From Saezia sanguinis (GTDB lineage Bacteria; Pseudomonadota; Gammaproteobacteria; Burkholderiales; Burkholderiaceae_C), in contig NZ_PQSP01000001.1 of assembly GCF_003991585.1 (NCBI RefSeq), positions 186,001-250,000 of the forward strand: a stretch of DNA of 64,000 bases, read 5' to 3'. Positions 39,401 to 47,850 of the stretch are shown one piece after another. The first letter of the stretch is position 1, and each line of letters opens with the position of its first letter. The notes beneath the pieces are model-generated. The model ran no database searches, was not told where the DNA came from, and saw only the letters and a list, made by a program, of their open reading frames with translations. The position numbers and the translations under genes are program-made.

Positions 39401-39975
39401 TCACCAAAGCTCGGGTCTTGAAATATGCAGCAGACAAATATGGGACGCAGCCAGAGTATCTTTGGAAAAGAACGCCCGATACTGCAATTCTCAGACATGC
39501 GCATAACAGAAAATGGTATGGTGTGTTGATTACGATTTCCAAAAGCGCACTGGGATTAAAAGGGGAAGGCCAAGTCGAAATTATCAATGTTGAGGATAGC
39601 GCCCTGGTGATTGCAGGCATTACAGATCAAGCGGCACTGTCTTATGGCATGAAAGGGCCAGATTTAGATTCAGCTTTAGCTGGGGCACCAGAGGATATGC
39701 CTACAATTCTTTTGAGTCATCGGCCTGCTGGTGCGACAGAATACGCAATGGCGGGTGTAAATGTCCAGCTTTCTGGCCACACACATGGCGGAATGATACA
39801 AGGGGTTGATCAGCTACTTCGCTACGCTAATGGAGGGTATATTTCCGGAAGTTACATGATTGATGGTATGCATTTGTATGTAAGTAATGGAACTGGTTTA
39901 TGGAATGGCTTTCCTATTCGACTTGGCATCCCGGCAGAGATTACTGAATTCGTATTACAGGCATCGCATCTTTAG
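39397..39975 (+). pseudogene. Chimeric ORF: N-terminal half of YjbR/MmcQ fused to a metallophosphoesterase C-terminus
   Basis: Residues 1 to about 66 (YGTQPEYLWKRTPDTAILRH, RKWYGVLITISKSALGLKGE, QVEIINV) match the start of MmcQ/YjbR-family proteins. From about residue 67 (SALVIAGITDQ) to the end the sequence is instead the last third of a membrane-type metallophosphoesterase (YkuE/YaeI-like): ILLSHRPAGA, the metal-binding LSGHTHGGM, LYVSNGTGLWNGFPIRLG. The N-terminal phosphoesterase motifs (DxH, GD, GNH) are absent, so catalysis is unlikely. The missing end of YjbR is found just downstream (40002-40088). The frame is intact, so a 192-residue hybrid protein could be made. Family assignments are from recognised motifs. 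Confidence 0.75.
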
Positions 39976-40001
39976 CAGATTATTTTATTGCTGATAGTTA
40001 A

Positions 40002-40088
40002 CACTGGCTGACAATCGTTCTGGACGGCTCCGTTGCGGCAAAAGAAATTTACACCTTAATCGATCATAGCTTTGATCTGACGAGATGA
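40002..40088 (+). pseudogene. C-terminal relic of the same yjbR/mmcQ gene
   Basis: Reading from CAC at 40002 the frame gives HWLTIVLDGSVAAKEIYTLIDHSFDLTR then TGA. That is the conserved C-terminus of MmcQ/YjbR proteins (HW..ILLDGSV...EI..LID.SY.LT). A TAA stands directly before the His codon, marking the junction with foreign sequence. Together with the N-terminal piece in the preceding ORF, about 25 middle residues of yjbR are missing and replaced by roughly 400 bp. Confidence 0.72.
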
Positions 40089-40098
40089 GATGAACGTC

Positions 40099-41937
40099 CT
40101 ATTTTTCTTCGTTTTCCAATAACGATAAGTAGGGGTTATTGAAAGGAATATCGGGCATGATCAGTTCGGGGCTGGCCAGCAGATAACCATAGAGTTTTCT
40201 GGTCTTGCGAGGCCCAGAGACAACACATGTCCAGATATTTAGGCCATTGGGCTGACGCCGATGGATTTTGAGGCGCTCAAACTGCTTTTGACACCACTCC
40301 CAATCAGTCAGTTTGTCGGGTTTTGCCAGTTTTGCGCTTTGCGGAAATTCATGAGCGTATCGGACAAATAAACTGGGGGTCACTAAAAAAACAGTATCAG
40401 CTACTGTATGGATTGTGGCCTGTGCATCGTTGATGATCAGTTTTTTGCAGAGAATGGCTTGCCTTAGCCACGCCACAAAATGTTCTCCACCTGGTTCAGT
40501 TTCATTATGACTGAGCGTGGCTGTTTGTACGGAATTAAATGCCGTCTTATCATTGCTGGCAGGAGCAGTCCTGGAAGACGCTGCAGGGGCAGTGACAGGT
40601 TCAGTCAGTATTTGCGCAGGCTGGTTTAATGCATTGGGTCCCAGCAGATCCAGTACTGCGTCCAGGCTATCAGCTTTGATTGGTTGAGCGGGAGGTGTTA
40701 CCAAAGTAACAGATTGTGTCGGGTCAATGGACTCTGGTGTGTCTTCTGGAGATGCCACTGACTCTGCGATAGTTTCATCGGCAACCGGAACAACTGATCC
40801 CTCAAAGGGGTCAGGGCGATCACCGGCTTGCCATATCAATGCCGGGACCACCTTAAAAACCGTTAGTGTATTGGACCAACCTGATTTGCTGTTGATGGCA
40901 ACTTTCCAGATTGCTTTACCATTGGATGCAGGTTGCGCAATGCCATGTTCTTGAAGCACATCAAATACTGCCGTGTTTTTTTCAGGAATACCGCTGATGC
41001 CTTGCGAGAGCAAATGTGCCCGCAGCTTATCCGATACGGTTTTACTCACGAGCCAAAGACCATCGTCAGTAAGCCAGCCATCAGAGGCTTCGGGTTGGTT
41101 GAGTTTTAGTTTTTCCTTCAGAAGATAACGCAGGCCATCCAGCAGTTTACGCTGCAAGGCATGTTTAGGCGCTGTTAATGCTTTGACCGGATCGCCTCCC
41201 ATCTCCTGTGCAACGGATGCTTGATCTGCTTTGGTGACGATTTCACCCAGGATGCCGGCATGCTCCATTTGACCAGCCAGCACATAGAGCAGGGCAGACC
41301 ATAATGTCGGGAAAGTACTGAGCCAGTCCAGGATATTCCGGTCAAGAATTTGCGTATAAAGCAGTCCTGCAGCCGCACTGTGAAGCCGGTACTCACGATT
41401 TTCCCGATACCTGAAACGATAAGGCCGGGTCAGCGGACCATGCCAGGGATGCCAGCTTTTATCATCAGATGTCTCAACATCGATATCAACAGCGATTTTA
41501 CCGATATCGTGCAATAAAGCAGCATACGCTGCACCGGCGGTCCAGGCTTCGGACTGCGCTGTTTGCGTTTCGGATGAAGAGCCAATAGGGAGGAGGTGGG
41601 ACTGGCGCAGTTTGAGCGCGTATGCGACGATTTCCAGCCCATGGTCGATCATTCCCCCTGGATAGGCATGGTGATGGGTTTCAGAGGCCGGAAATTGCTG
41701 CACAAGCGCGGCATATCGCTCAATGGGGCGCTGATACAGAGTTTCAAACTGAGAGCGGGAGAGGGCGGTTCTTTGCCAGATATGCTTGAGGAGCATTTGA
41801 CGCCGGGGTGTAGCTAAAAGCTCACTGGCGATCATGGGCTGTAAAAAATCGCCAGACCCGTTTATAGCTTCTGTCAGAGCAGGGGGGGTAACACAGGCTG
41901 CCTGAAGCGGCAGCTTCCTGCGCAGAATTGAAAACAT
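40099..41937 (-). CDS. traI: MobH-type ICE relaxase (TraI_2 family)
   Basis: Relaxase of PFGI-1/ICEHin1056-type conjugative elements, expected to nick oriT and lead the strand into the recipient. It is 612 aa. The N-terminal TraI_2 domain (about 30-330) has ASELLATPRRQMLLKHIWQ, the His-rich motif HHHAYPGGMIDH (about residues 85-97) and the HD-type LLHDIGKIAVDID (about 143-155), the metal centre of MobH enzymes. A Pro/Thr/Ala-rich linker (about 380-510) precedes the TraI_2_C domain (about 515-605). The start is ATG 41937 behind GGAGAGG; an upstream in-frame TTG (41964) is less likely. It is the leftmost conjugation gene in the window. Confidence 0.9.
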   Translation of the reverse strand: MFSILRRKLPLQAACVTPPALTEAINGSGDFLQPMIASELLATPRRQMLLKHIWQRTALSRSQFETLYQRPIERYAALVQQFPASETHHHAYPGGMIDHGLEIVAYALKLRQSHLLPIGSSSETQTAQSEAWTAGAAYAALLHDIGKIAVDIDVETSDDKSWHPWHGPLTRPYRFRYRENREYRLHSAAAGLLYTQILDRNILDWLSTFPTLWSALLYVLAGQMEHAGILGEIVTKADQASVAQEMGGDPVKALTAPKHALQRKLLDGLRYLLKEKLKLNQPEASDGWLTDDGLWLVSKTVSDKLRAHLLSQGISGIPEKNTAVFDVLQEHGIAQPASNGKAIWKVAINSKSGWSNTLTVFKVVPALIWQAGDRPDPFEGSVVPVADETIAESVASPEDTPESIDPTQSVTLVTPPAQPIKADSLDAVLDLLGPNALNQPAQILTEPVTAPAASSRTAPASNDKTAFNSVQTATLSHNETEPGGEHFVAWLRQAILCKKLIINDAQATIHTVADTVFLVTPSLFVRYAHEFPQSAKLAKPDKLTDWEWCQKQFERLKIHRRQPNGLNIWTCVVSGPRKTRKLYGYLLASPELIMPDIPFNNPYLSLLENEEK

Positions 41938-41983
41938 TGCCTCTCCAATCGTTTCATCAACCAATGGACCTTTAAGCCTTTTT

Positions 41984-42005
41984 CCCTTTTAACTGTTTAA
42001 AAGGG
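41984..42005. repeat. Perfect inverted repeat upstream of the relaxase gene
   Basis: CCCTTTTAA (41984-41992), a 4-nt loop, TTAAAAGGG (41997-42005). It lies 47 bp before the relaxase start in the 207-bp divergent region to the DUF3742-like gene. It is not followed by a T run in either direction, so an operator or part of oriT is more likely than a terminator (inference). Confidence 0.5.
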
Positions 42006-42144
42006 GTAGGACCGTTGCCCTTAATGATCCATTCCCTTACGACCTTTTATGCCATTTGTTGTGCCATTTATCCTTTTATTCGTGGCGTGATTTTTGATAA
42101 ATTGTTATAGTGGTACAGACAGAGCAAAAATAGCCATATTTATC

Positions 42145-42561
42145 ATGAAAACCCCCTTTAAAACTTCTTCTAAAACCTCTCATCGTATTGGTGCCATGTT
42201 TGGAAAAGCCTGGCGGGGGTGGCTTCGCCTGGAAAACCGCTTCGCGTTGTGGATTAAAAAAATCGGAGTTCCTGTTACGGCCACCAAGATAACCCTTCGG
42301 CTACTGCTGGTGGCAGGTCTCGTGGCCATACTGTTTGCAACCGGTGTGGTTTCCCTGCTGTGGGCAATCGTTCAGATACTGGTTATGATTATCCTTGTGG
42401 TGCTCATTTTGGCGAATTGGCCATCCTGGCTGGGAGAAGTTTTGGAAGAAAAACCATCGCCATCGTATTTCCCTGAAGATGAAGACGATCACCGTAATCA
42501 GCCTGGATATGATCCACATTTTTATCCTGAAGATGATCCTGACCCCCGGTTCAGAAAATGA
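42145..42561 (+). CDS. DUF3742-like ICE membrane protein
   Basis: A 138-residue protein starting MKTPFKTSSKTSHR at 42145 (an in-frame upstream start at 42094 lacks support). A basic region GKAWRGWLRLENRFALWIKKIG is followed by one long or two short membrane segments (about 53-93, LLLVAGLVAILFATGVVSLLWAIVQILVMIILVVLILAN). An acidic, Asp/Pro/Tyr-rich tail (YFPEDEDD, DPHFYPEDDPD) ends the chain. Layout and the position between TraG-N and the relaxase match DUF3742 proteins of PFGI-1-like ICEs. It is on the plus strand, convergent with the TraG-N gene with a 13-bp gap. Function is unknown. Confidence 0.65.
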   Translation: MKTPFKTSSKTSHRIGAMFGKAWRGWLRLENRFALWIKKIGVPVTATKITLRLLLVAGLVAILFATGVVSLLWAIVQILVMIILVVLILANWPSWLGEVLEEKPSPSYFPEDEDDHRNQPGYDPHFYPEDDPDPRFRK

Positions 42562-42574
42562 TTTTGCTTAATCA

Positions 42575-44116
42575 CTAGCTTTTCAAACCTGCGTCAAAGC
42601 CGCTTTTGAATTCCCCGCCTGCTTTACTGGCAAGATCCCCTGCTTTTGCGCCTGCATCAGTACTGCTCCTGGTTCCATTCCCCAAATTACCAGCAATATT
42701 TCCCGCAGTAATACCAATCCAGCTAAGCGCCGTAATCCACATGGTCGGCAGCACAAGGAACATAGACCCCATCACAAAATTGAGCAGCGCATCGCTCATT
42801 CCGTTATCAAACCCCATCAATGGATTGAGGTTGCTGTGTGGCGACTCCCCGCCATAAAGTGCGTCCAGTATGGTCGAATCAATCCACCTTGCCAGTTGAA
42901 ACCAGAAATCGACAAAGAAGAGCGCAAACTGCACACATGTCACCGTGATGACGTTTTTAAGTTCATAAACGCCAAAAACAAGCAGCATTGGAATACAGAT
43001 CACCAGCGCCATTTTTAAAAAAGACAGAACCATTGGCAGTGATCGTCTGAGGTTATCCATCGCAGGGAAATACCCAAAACTGGTCACAGCTGTGCCCAAA
43101 TTGCTGCCCCACCGGGTCACACCATTGGTCAGAGAGCCGCCAACCTGACCGCCGTAATCGGTATAAACCGCCCCGCGATTCATATTCTGCTGACGCGGAG
43201 ATGCAACAACCCGGATCAGCTCATCATTGACTTCATCCTGAGATAAGAATCCGATCCAGTGACCGAAACGTGATATCAGGCTCGGATCGACCTGTGCAAT
43301 CAGGCGTGCCCGTAGTCCCTTGCTGCTATCAAGCCACCACTGTGTACATGTTGGATAACCGCCGCCGCTCGCTACCTGAGCAAGACCCGCGTCACGTGTG
43401 GAATCGTATGGCCAGTCCACTCTGGGTGTTTTGGAGCGGAAACTGTCGTAAAACCCCGGCGTTCCTACAAAATATTGCGACCCGATCCATGAAACATCAT
43501 TCATCTGCTTGGCACCTAGTTCAGGGCGCGACATGAACAGCTTTGCACGGCTGGGCGCATAACAATCATTGGTAAAATCCGCGACCTCCTGAGCCAGCAC
43601 AGGGTCATTGATCCGTGTATCGTTGATCTCCATGCGCATTTGACGCAGATCTGTGCCGCAGGGGATGGATGCTACTGAAGCGCCGGTCACTGCGCGTGAG
43701 AGCGAATGCACAAAGAACCACCATATCGGTACTTTGGCTGACTGGTTGTTGATGGTGGTAAAAACCGTGTCCCAGCGGGTTTCTTCGGGCTTTGGAATAG
43801 ATACCTGACATTGTTTGGCTCGACCTTCATCGTATTTGATGGATGAAAGATCAATTGTGATCATCGGTACTCCGGCAAACAGCAACACGACAATGGCGAC
43901 CCAGACACGGTTTTCAATGCGGATGGCGGAGAGCGCTCCTTTGTTACCCTCATCTACGCCTTCACCACGCGCTTTTAACCATTCCTGAATAATGATTGCG
44001 ATAAAGGGAATGGCAAAAATGCCGGACGCAACCAGGATGTTCCACACACCATTGTTAATGACCCAGGCCACCAGGGTCAGGTAATATTCTAAATAATCGC
44101 CTGTATATAGCGTCAT
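42575..44116 (-). CDS. Conjugal transfer protein, TraG N-terminal domain type
   Basis: Inner-membrane T4SS component of 513 aa, distantly like the N-terminal half of F-plasmid TraG, needed for pilus assembly and mating-pair stabilisation. Two N-terminal hydrophobic segments (about 12-45 and 70-90) precede a periplasmic Cys-containing region (about 100-350, with IPCGTDLRQMRME, NDCYAPSRAKLFM). A C-terminal cluster of four hydrophobic helices (about 360-470) ends in a small soluble tail rich in Gly/Ala/Lys. The start ATG at 44116 follows the small membrane protein gene by 9 bp. Confidence 0.85.
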   Translation of the reverse strand: MTLYTGDYLEYYLTLVAWVINNGVWNILVASGIFAIPFIAIIIQEWLKARGEGVDEGNKGALSAIRIENRVWVAIVVLLFAGVPMITIDLSSIKYDEGRAKQCQVSIPKPEETRWDTVFTTINNQSAKVPIWWFFVHSLSRAVTGASVASIPCGTDLRQMRMEINDTRINDPVLAQEVADFTNDCYAPSRAKLFMSRPELGAKQMNDVSWIGSQYFVGTPGFYDSFRSKTPRVDWPYDSTRDAGLAQVASGGGYPTCTQWWLDSSKGLRARLIAQVDPSLISRFGHWIGFLSQDEVNDELIRVVASPRQQNMNRGAVYTDYGGQVGGSLTNGVTRWGSNLGTAVTSFGYFPAMDNLRRSLPMVLSFLKMALVICIPMLLVFGVYELKNVITVTCVQFALFFVDFWFQLARWIDSTILDALYGGESPHSNLNPLMGFDNGMSDALLNFVMGSMFLVLPTMWITALSWIGITAGNIAGNLGNGTRSSTDAGAKAGDLASKAGGEFKSGFDAGLKS

Positions 44117-44125
44117 TTCTCCCCC

Positions 44126-44464
44126 TTAACTTTGTCCCAGGAAATTGGTCACTTCAAGCAGCACAATTGAAGCGGCTGCACAAATCTCAACGCGCTTAAG
44201 ACGCTTGCGGCCTTCATCAGTTTCCTCTCTTTGCAGCACACGCTTTCGCATCCAGAGCCAACCATAGACCGTTGCGGCATAAAGGAGTACGCGCCAGACA
44301 AAAAAGACAGGGGCGTTATTTTTAAGCCAATGATCCCAGGACAAAATATCACCGGCGAGTTCAATACCGACAACATTGACCAGAGCAGCAACTGCCACCA
44401 CCAGCAGGACAGTAAGCAGTGTCAGTGCAACGCGCCGGTTAAAAACCTTGCGTAAAATCCTCAT
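44126..44464 (-). CDS. Small ICE membrane protein
   Basis: A 112-residue protein with three hydrophobic segments (about 11-33, 50-70 and 92-108) and a basic middle loop MRKRVLQREETDEGRKRLKRVE. It overlaps the TIGR03755 gene by 4 bp (ATGA) and precedes TraG-N, a place where PFGI-1-like ICEs usually encode a small unnamed membrane protein. The function is unknown; the operon position suggests a role in the mating apparatus. Confidence 0.7.
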   Translation of the reverse strand: MRILRKVFNRRVALTLLTVLLVVAVAALVNVVGIELAGDILSWDHWLKNNAPVFFVWRVLLYAATVYGWLWMRKRVLQREETDEGRKRLKRVEICAAASIVLLEVTNFLGQS

Positions 44465-45882
44465 GGTGCTGTACTCCCATCAATGCTCCCGTCAGCGCCA
44501 CGGTTGACTGTATCCAGACGGTTACGTTCGGGATCTCCTTCATAGATGCCACGAGAGGCTTCAGCCCGGATGCGTTGACGCTCCAAAATGGCGGTCGCTG
44601 AATTACCGGCCAGCATCCGACGCAGTTCCAGTTCGGTTTTAAGGTTTTGGATTTCCTGATCCAGCACGGAAGTTTCACGGCTGATTGATTTTTGAGCCAG
44701 CTCGTTTGCCGCAATATTGGGCTCCTTGGAGCCGGTGAGCATCGTTCTTTGCAACAGCAGGGCTTTTTCCATGACGCTGGCAAGGGCTACTTCGGAAGCC
44801 AGCCGTTTTGCCATCAAATCAAGGTCAGGCTCTTCGCGCAACGCCTCAATCACCCCTCGGCTGATTGGCAGTGAGTTGCTGCCAGCTGCGGCAAGGTTTT
44901 GTGGGGTAGTGGGTTTTGAGCCATTCAGCATTGCCTGCAGTGCTTCAATCTTGGCTTCATATTCCTCCTGTATCAGCGGTGTGAGACCCACACCGGGCGT
45001 TGTTTGCGTTTTAGTGCAGCCTTCGCAGGTGCGCTGCTCCTGCTCTCCAAGAACGCGTACAGCCCATTTTTGTGCCTCTTCGGGGGAAGACCATGTTTGG
45101 CAGACGAGATTATTTTGGCAGGTTGACGGATTAATAGCAGAGGATTCTGTGACGCTGCGACCGCTTAAAAGGTTGTAGCCTGCTTTGGTCACACTGCCAA
45201 CAATTTTGATAGGCTCCTGGCCAGCGCCACCGGCATTTGTGCCGCCTACCCACGGTACGCCGGAATTGCCACGGTCCGATTCGGCTTCTTCTATGGCAGA
45301 TACGGCATCACTTTTATTAACTGCTGCTTTTAAAGCCATCCCTTCGGAGAGTCGGTTCCACTCCAGTTGTCCTCCGGCGACATCGGCCATCCGCTCGGCA
45401 ATCGAGCGACAGGTCAGCTTGGAGCGGTCAAAATCCATTCTGGCCTGGAGAATGCCATTGGTGATCAGGTTATACAGGGCGGGATTAGCACGCTGGAGGA
45501 TCAATGCCGGAAGAGATGCAACCGCTGACGTAGCGTTTTGCAGCACATTACTCATGATGTTCTGAAAACCATTGGTTACACCATTGAGTTGGTTTTGCAG
45601 CGTGGTGCTGATCGACATATCACCACAGATCAGGTTGGAGCTCCAGCCAGCGCCAACGGACAAAGACTGCATATTAGCGGTTTTAGTCATTGATACGGCT
45701 CTGCCGCCACCAATGTTATACAAAACATGGTCATCTATAATGGCTCCACCATGATTGAACCCGTTTTCATCCAACCGGGTCTGGTTGGGGTTTTGAGCAT
45801 GTGCCAGAGTTGAAAGCGTCATGGTACTAACGACCAGCAGATAGCTGATCTTTTTTGCCAAAGCGGGGAGTTGTTTTTTCAT
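44461..45882 (-). CDS. ICE conjugation protein, TIGR03755 family (TraH-like)
   Basis: A 473-residue exported protein with signal peptide ending LAHAQ (about residue 29), then NQTRLDENGFNHGGAIIDDHVLYNIGGGRAVSM. The early region LSVGAGWSSNLICGDMSISTTLQNQLNG and the cysteines in LTCRSIAERMADVAGG match the TIGR03755 ICE family. The C-terminal third is helical and Glu/Leu-rich (about 325-450). In F-like systems the TraH/TraU/TraW group assembles pili in the periplasm; by position this protein acts with its neighbours TIGR03756 and TIGR03757. The downstream neighbour overlaps by ATGA. Confidence 0.85.
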   Translation of the reverse strand: MKKQLPALAKKISYLLVVSTMTLSTLAHAQNPNQTRLDENGFNHGGAIIDDHVLYNIGGGRAVSMTKTANMQSLSVGAGWSSNLICGDMSISTTLQNQLNGVTNGFQNIMSNVLQNATSAVASLPALILQRANPALYNLITNGILQARMDFDRSKLTCRSIAERMADVAGGQLEWNRLSEGMALKAAVNKSDAVSAIEEAESDRGNSGVPWVGGTNAGGAGQEPIKIVGSVTKAGYNLLSGRSVTESSAINPSTCQNNLVCQTWSSPEEAQKWAVRVLGEQEQRTCEGCTKTQTTPGVGLTPLIQEEYEAKIEALQAMLNGSKPTTPQNLAAAGSNSLPISRGVIEALREEPDLDLMAKRLASEVALASVMEKALLLQRTMLTGSKEPNIAANELAQKSISRETSVLDQEIQNLKTELELRRMLAGNSATAILERQRIRAEASRGIYEGDPERNRLDTVNRGADGSIDGSTAP

Positions 45883-45894
45883 ACCTTTACCTCA

Positions 45895-46830
45895 TTAAAA
45901 ATCAATACTGCCCAAAAATATCTGACCGCGTTTTTTGCAGCAGCTATAAGGTCTCCAAAGAGTCCAGGCATAAGCGCCCTGGATGTCTTGCGTCAAAAAT
46001 CCTGAGCGGGGAAATGTCATGCACGAAGATGACATCGAAGGAGCGAGTTCCTGCCATTTGCCGGTTGCAGCATTGCCTTCGAGCAAAGCGCCAGCGGGCC
46101 AGTAACCATCTTTGGACTCGGCTAAAAGAGGGTAGTAGACATGGGGTTGTGCGCTGCGGGTGACGATATCTCCTGCCCGCTGCGCAATCACGGCTGCAGC
46201 CTTGTGGTCATCAGCCTGATGGATAAACCCGCCACGCGGATAAACTGCTCCCCACATATTTGCAGCAATTGTGCTGCCAACTTCCCGCATTCCAGGCACT
46301 AAGGCTTCTGGATAGGCCATTTCGGGCACGTAATAGCGCCATGCGAGCGTATCCAGGGTACTTAGGAGATAAGGCATAAATGGCATGCCAGCACCAGAAC
46401 AGGACAAGCCCATTGCGCCGACAAATTCGCTAAAGACTTCGCTTGCCGGGTGACCGATCACGTCAGCGTTTTTGAAGCGCGATAATTCATTTTGATGCTT
46501 TTCGCTGGTTGTCCCATTTCCGCCATCTTCGGCAGTTGTGTTGGGGGTACTCATGATGGCAACTTCTGACCAGGGATTTTTACCTGTGGCTTGGTAGCTT
46601 GATACCACCGCATCGGGAACGTAGTGCCGGACTTTGACAGACGTTCGCACTTTGCATCCACCAAGGCTGCAGTGCAGCCAGTAGCAGATGCCCACGATTT
46701 TGTAATCCAGGCAATCAAGGGATAAAGCCGAAGTGACTATGGCGGGAGTGGTCAGAGCCTGGGCTGACATGCTGATACTTGCTGCTAAAGCAAGCATGGT
46801 GAGGCGCAGCCGTGAAAAAAATGAGTTCAT
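45895..46830 (-). CDS. ICE conjugation protein, TIGR03756 family (TraU-like)
   Basis: A 311-residue exported protein; signal peptide about residues 1-25 (ending MSAQA). The mature part is Cys-rich: LSLDCLDYKIVGICYWLHCSLGGCKVRTSVKVRHYVPDAVV and MGLSCSGAGMPFMPYL, typical of the TIGR03756/TraU-like group, whose disulfides need periplasmic folding. TIGR03757 just upstream, a thioredoxin-like protein, is a plausible partner. The start overlaps the TIGR03757 stop by ATGA, and TIGR03755 follows 12 bp later. Confidence 0.86.
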   Translation of the reverse strand: MNSFFSRLRLTMLALAASISMSAQALTTPAIVTSALSLDCLDYKIVGICYWLHCSLGGCKVRTSVKVRHYVPDAVVSSYQATGKNPWSEVAIMSTPNTTAEDGGNGTTSEKHQNELSRFKNADVIGHPASEVFSEFVGAMGLSCSGAGMPFMPYLLSTLDTLAWRYYVPEMAYPEALVPGMREVGSTIAANMWGAVYPRGGFIHQADDHKAAAVIAQRAGDIVTRSAQPHVYYPLLAESKDGYWPAGALLEGNAATGKWQELAPSMSSSCMTFPRSGFLTQDIQGAYAWTLWRPYSCCKKRGQIFLGSIDF

Positions 46831-47231
46831 TGATGTTTCTCCTGGTAATTCTGAATGCGTGAAACTGCCTCCCCCACATCAGGTTCACCGTAAACGACGT
46901 ACTGGCGCTCTACGACAACAGCGGGGATTTTTTGAACGCCAAGTGTCCAGGCATCAACAATGCCCCGGTAAGACTGAGCAAGTTGATGGTGTGTTTGGGC
47001 AGTGAGCCTGGCTTTTGCGAGTTCTGCTGGATCGCCTTTATGAGTGTCCAGATCACTGAAAAGAGACTCTTCAATTTGCCTTACCTGATCCAGTTCATAG
47101 ACATGCGCCTGATCGGGCACGGAAAAGACCGGATGCTCGGTGTCGGTAAAAACCAGAATTTGTTGTGCGTTAACACCAAAACTGGCAAGCAATGCCAGGG
47201 CAGCGATACATGAAACAATATACTTATGCAT
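46827..47231 (-). CDS. ICE conjugation protein, TIGR03757 family
   Basis: A 134-residue exported protein with signal peptide MHKYIVSCIAALALLASFGVNAQ and a body QILVFTDTEHPVFSVPDQAHVYELD, characteristic of the TIGR03757 family (the FTD/PV start and ELD.V pattern). The C-terminal part VQKIPAVVVERQYVVYGEPDVGEAV resembles the second half of a thioredoxin-like fold (cis-Pro in KIPAVV), like F-plasmid TrbC/TraW proteins. It opens the TIGR03757-03756-03755 run. Upstream are 248 bp of non-coding DNA that separate it from a divergent small membrane protein gene. Confidence 0.84.
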   Translation of the reverse strand: MHKYIVSCIAALALLASFGVNAQQILVFTDTEHPVFSVPDQAHVYELDQVRQIEESLFSDLDTHKGDPAELAKARLTAQTHHQLAQSYRGIVDAWTLGVQKIPAVVVERQYVVYGEPDVGEAVSRIQNYQEKHQ

Positions 47232-47406
47232 GAGCGAATGAAATAGTGATCAATATGATCGTATTTCAATCGATTTGGGTGATTTGTATGCGAAGAAATC
47301 GGATTTTGGGTAGTGCTGATTTCTTGATTGTTTGATCGGGCATATTGGCCAGGGTCTGGGAAACATAAGAAGCACTACACGCCTTTTAAGCTAAGCCTTG
47401 AAGATA

Positions 47407-47412
47407 TATAAT
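47407..47412 (+). promoter_or_regulatory. Possible -10 box of the small membrane protein gene
   Basis: A perfect TATAAT lies 67 bp before the start at 47480; TTTTAA 17 bp upstream is only a weak -35. The divergent 248-bp region also carries the upstream sequence of the TIGR03757 gene, with GATC-centred short dyads near 47247-47262. Confidence 0.35.
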
Positions 47413-47479
47413 CATGCCCTGTGTCGCAGAAAGCGTGAAACCTTGTCTGCATAGAGAAAAATAATTCACAGGAGCCATC

Positions 47480-47734
47480 ATGAAAAAGGTGATCTACATT
47501 GGATTTACGATATTTGCTATTGAAAAAATATTAACCACCATACTTTTGATTCAATCAGCAATGAGAATACAGGCGGGAGTAGATTCGTATCCAAACGTAG
47601 CATATTTTGCTTCGTTTACAAGAATCATAGGCTTCTTTGGTATCGCAGGATCAGTATGTGTGCTTATAGTCATCCTATTGCTCATAGTGAGTTTATTTAA
47701 ACGCAAATCACAAAATAGTCCAGCACAGGAGTAA
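47480..47734 (+). CDS. Small membrane protein of unknown function
   Basis: An 84-residue protein with two hydrophobic segments (about 5-28 and 48-74) and a basic C-terminus FKRKSQNSPAQE. AGGAG 6 bp before the ATG is a good ribosome binding site. It is the only plus-strand gene between 42.6 and 57.9 kb, AT-richer than the conjugation genes, and looks like a later insertion. No family recognised; an entry-exclusion or immunity-like role cannot be shown. Confidence 0.6.
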   Translation: MKKVIYIGFTIFAIEKILTTILLIQSAMRIQAGVDSYPNVAYFASFTRIIGFFGIAGSVCVLIVILLLIVSLFKRKSQNSPAQE

Positions 47735-47813
47735 TAGATAAACAGAGTTTTAAAGTATAAGAGTGTGTTGACGCGTCCTAATTTTGTCCGAGTTATTTTG
47801 ATCAAGGTAAAGA

Positions 47814-47837
47814 AACGCCCTTTATTTAAAGGGCGTT
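47814..47837 (-). terminator. Intrinsic terminator for the small-gene operon
   Basis: AACGCCCTTTA (47814-47824) and TAAAGGGCGTT (47827-47837) form an 11-bp perfect stem with a two-base loop. On the minus strand it is followed by TTTCTTT, placing it just after the 77-residue gene. No T run exists on the plus side. Confidence 0.75.
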
Positions 47838-47850
47838 GTAGATAGCAATA

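Noticed and set aside
39989..40001. GCTGATAGTTAA shared by 39.99 kb and 57.02 kb as a possible attachment core
   Set aside because: Only 12 bp, next to stop codons in both places and without flanking similarity; likely chance.
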